In this document: piece by piece, positions 62,603-64,000 of the stretch
Numbering within the stretch: the first letter of the stretch is position 1
Layout: the number at the start of each line of letters is the position of its first letter
Source: CAVVVS01 sp963751355
Lineage (GTDB): Bacteria > Bacteroidota > Ignavibacteria > Ignavibacteriales > Ignavibacteriaceae
Direction of reading: 5' to 3'
Assembly (NCBI GenBank): GCA_963751355.1
Contig: CAVVVS010000049.1
Span: forward strand, 100,601-164,600
Length of the DNA stretch: 64,000 nt
Notes under the pieces: generated by a model
What the model saw: the letters and a program-made list of their open reading frames with translations, nothing else
The model's database searches: none
What the model was told of the DNA's origin: nothing
Translations under genes and position numbers: made by a program

Positions 62603-64000
62603 TTAATTTCTTTCGAACTGCTGGTACATTCTTTCGATAAGACTTTTATATTTTTCCTCGACTACTTTTCTTTTAACTTTTAAGCTCGGTGTTATTTCAC
62701 CCGACTCTATGCTAAATGGTTTATCGAGTAATGAGAATTTTCTTACTTTTTCAAAATTAGCTAATCGTTTTTGAAACTTTGACATTTCTCCGTCAATTAG
62801 TTTATACACTTCTTCTTTCTTTACAAGATCATCCATTTTACTGTAAGGAATTTTATGAGAATCGGCATATTCTTTTATTGCATCGAAGTCAGGAACAATT
62901 AAAGCACTTAAAAATTTTCTTCTGTCACCTATTAAAATAAACTGATCAATATATTTACTTCCTAAAAATAAATTTTCAATTGGTGTAGGAGCAATATATT
63001 TTCCGGTTGATGTTTTAAATAAATGTTTTTTCCTATCTGTAATTAGTAAAAATCCGTTCTCATCAAAATGTCCTATATCTCCCGTATGAAGCCAGCCTTC
63101 TTTTAAAACTGCATTTGTTTCAGCTTTGTTTTTATAATAGCCCACCATAATATTCGGGCCTTTGGCAAGAATTTCACCATCCTCTGCAATTTTAATTTGA
63201 ACGCCTTCCATTGGTTTCCCGACACTTCCAAATTTATAATCGTCAATTCTGTTGCCAGTTAAAACCGGCGAAGATTCTGTTAAGTCCGTAACCTTCGATA
63301 ATAAGTAAGCCAACTGCTTCAAAAAATTCACCTAAATCTTTAGAAAGTGCTGCACCGCCGGAAATAAAAAACCTTAATCTTCCTCCTGTTCTTTCTCTTA
63401 ATTTTTGAAAAACTAATTTATCAGCTAATTTATGTTTCAATTTTAAAATTTGAGAAAGATTATTTTCTTTCCTAGCTCTATGATATTTCTTTCCGATTTC
63501 CAAAGCCCAATAAAATATTTTTTGTTTCTTTTCCGGTTGGTTTTCAACATTCTTAATAATTTTAGAATGAATTCTTTCAAACAATCTGGGGACTGTAGTC
63601 ATTAATGTTGGTTTCACTTCCATCAAGTTTTGTGCAACCGTCTCAATACTTTCCGCATAATAAACTGTGCACCAGCACTAAAGCAGTGTAATAGCCTCCC
63701 ATTCTTTCAAAGATATGACATAAAGGCAGGAACGAAAGAAAAATATCTGATTCCACAATTGGAAATGCAGATAGAGCCGAACGTACATTTGAAAAAATAT
63801 TTTTATGAGTTAACATTACTCCTTTTGGTTCGCCGGTAGTTCCCGAAGTATAAATTATAGTGCAAAGATCATCTTCTTTTACTTTTTTTATACTTTCGGT
63901 TAAATGATGCGGATGATTTTGTTTGAAAGATCGTTCCCATTTCTCTGAATATTCTTTAAAAGAATGAAGCGAAGGAACATCCTGAATTAAGTCTTTTTCA
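62603..64000 (-). CDS. Long-chain acyl-CoA ligase (AMP-forming), frameshifted and 5'-truncated
   Basis: The gene enters from the right edge, so its N-terminus is missing. Visible motifs are the AMP-binding loop YTSGTTGEPKGVMLTH, FLPLCHIFERMGGYY, TTVPRLFERIHSKI, the adenylate motif IIEGYGLTESSP (restored), GWLHTGDIGHFDENGFLLIT and DRKKHLFKTSTGKYIAP. Together these point to the FadD15-like long-chain group that activates fatty acids with ATP and CoA. At least three indels are present: one extra A near 63277, and two missing bases near 63650-63690 (an A and a T in short runs). Such density in an otherwise well conserved gene suggests poor consensus near the contig end, though a pseudogene cannot be excluded. 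Confidence 0.85.

Noticed and set aside
1..64000. CRISPR array, prophage or integrative element
   Set aside because: No evenly spaced direct repeats, no integrase or transposase, and no phage structural gene is visible. The repeats present are short palindromes.

Overview
The window is AT-rich bacterial DNA, most likely from the Ignavibacteria or a near relative (Bacteroidota/Chlorobi group). The evidence is several secreted proteins ending in a type IX secretion (T9SS) sorting domain with the NYPNPFNP signature, a large family of Hanks-type Ser/Thr kinases with TolB-like/TPR or beta-propeller sensor halves, and housekeeping genes of that style (MtaB, six-domain S1, Lon, DnaX). This placement is an inference from protein style; no rRNA gene is present.

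Left half (1-31038): a single-strand head-to-tail array of Ser/Thr kinase genes. After a partial TolB-like/TPR gene at the edge come a PknK-like kinase fused to a degenerate class III cyclase, AAA ATPase and TPRs (1665-5954), three kinases with a membrane helix, TolB-like domain and TPRs (6080, 13951, 17109), and six kinases with a membrane helix and a PD40/TolB beta-propeller (8522, 11237, 19461, 22187, 24920, 27785). A small STAS protein (16378) lies inside the array. Almost every member opens with the same MIG-x-TILHYKI leader; genes overlap by 4 bp or lie close together, so long polycistronic transcription is likely. Between them are broken copies: three short leader-only reading frames (16994, 27658, 30542), each disrupted at or just beside the glycine-loop codons by GGCGGAC-N-TGTCCGCC-like palindromes, a further stub (30652) and a decayed kinase (30744). 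Palindromic repeats have also entered three intact kinases in frame, always in the loop after the hinge. Patches of exact identity between members point to gene conversion.

Middle (31377-52818): mostly exported proteins. An S9 peptidase (frameshifted), a T9SS cupredoxin, a BNR-repeat protein, a C39-like peptidase, a DUF2279 protein with a small barrel-like partner, an M16C metallopeptidase, DoxX, a YdeI-like protein, a PAS histidine kinase with a four-cysteine PAS insert, then three T9SS cargo genes (M14 carboxypeptidase, DUF3160 protein, choice-of-anchor V-like protein) and a DUF5683 protein.

Right end (52840-64000): a minus-strand housekeeping run reading lon - fRMsr - dnaX - cmk - rpsA - mtaB, divergent from an inositol monophosphatase gene, which faces a partial long-chain acyl-CoA ligase. 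dnaX carries an A9G slippery run with an immediate -1 stop and a 10-bp stem just downstream, a strong candidate for programmed frameshifting to make the short gamma subunit. Single-base indels break the S9 peptidase, DUF3160, mtaB, inositol monophosphatase and acyl-CoA ligase genes, while none break the ten kinase genes. Consensus error is the simplest explanation, but real mutation is not excluded.
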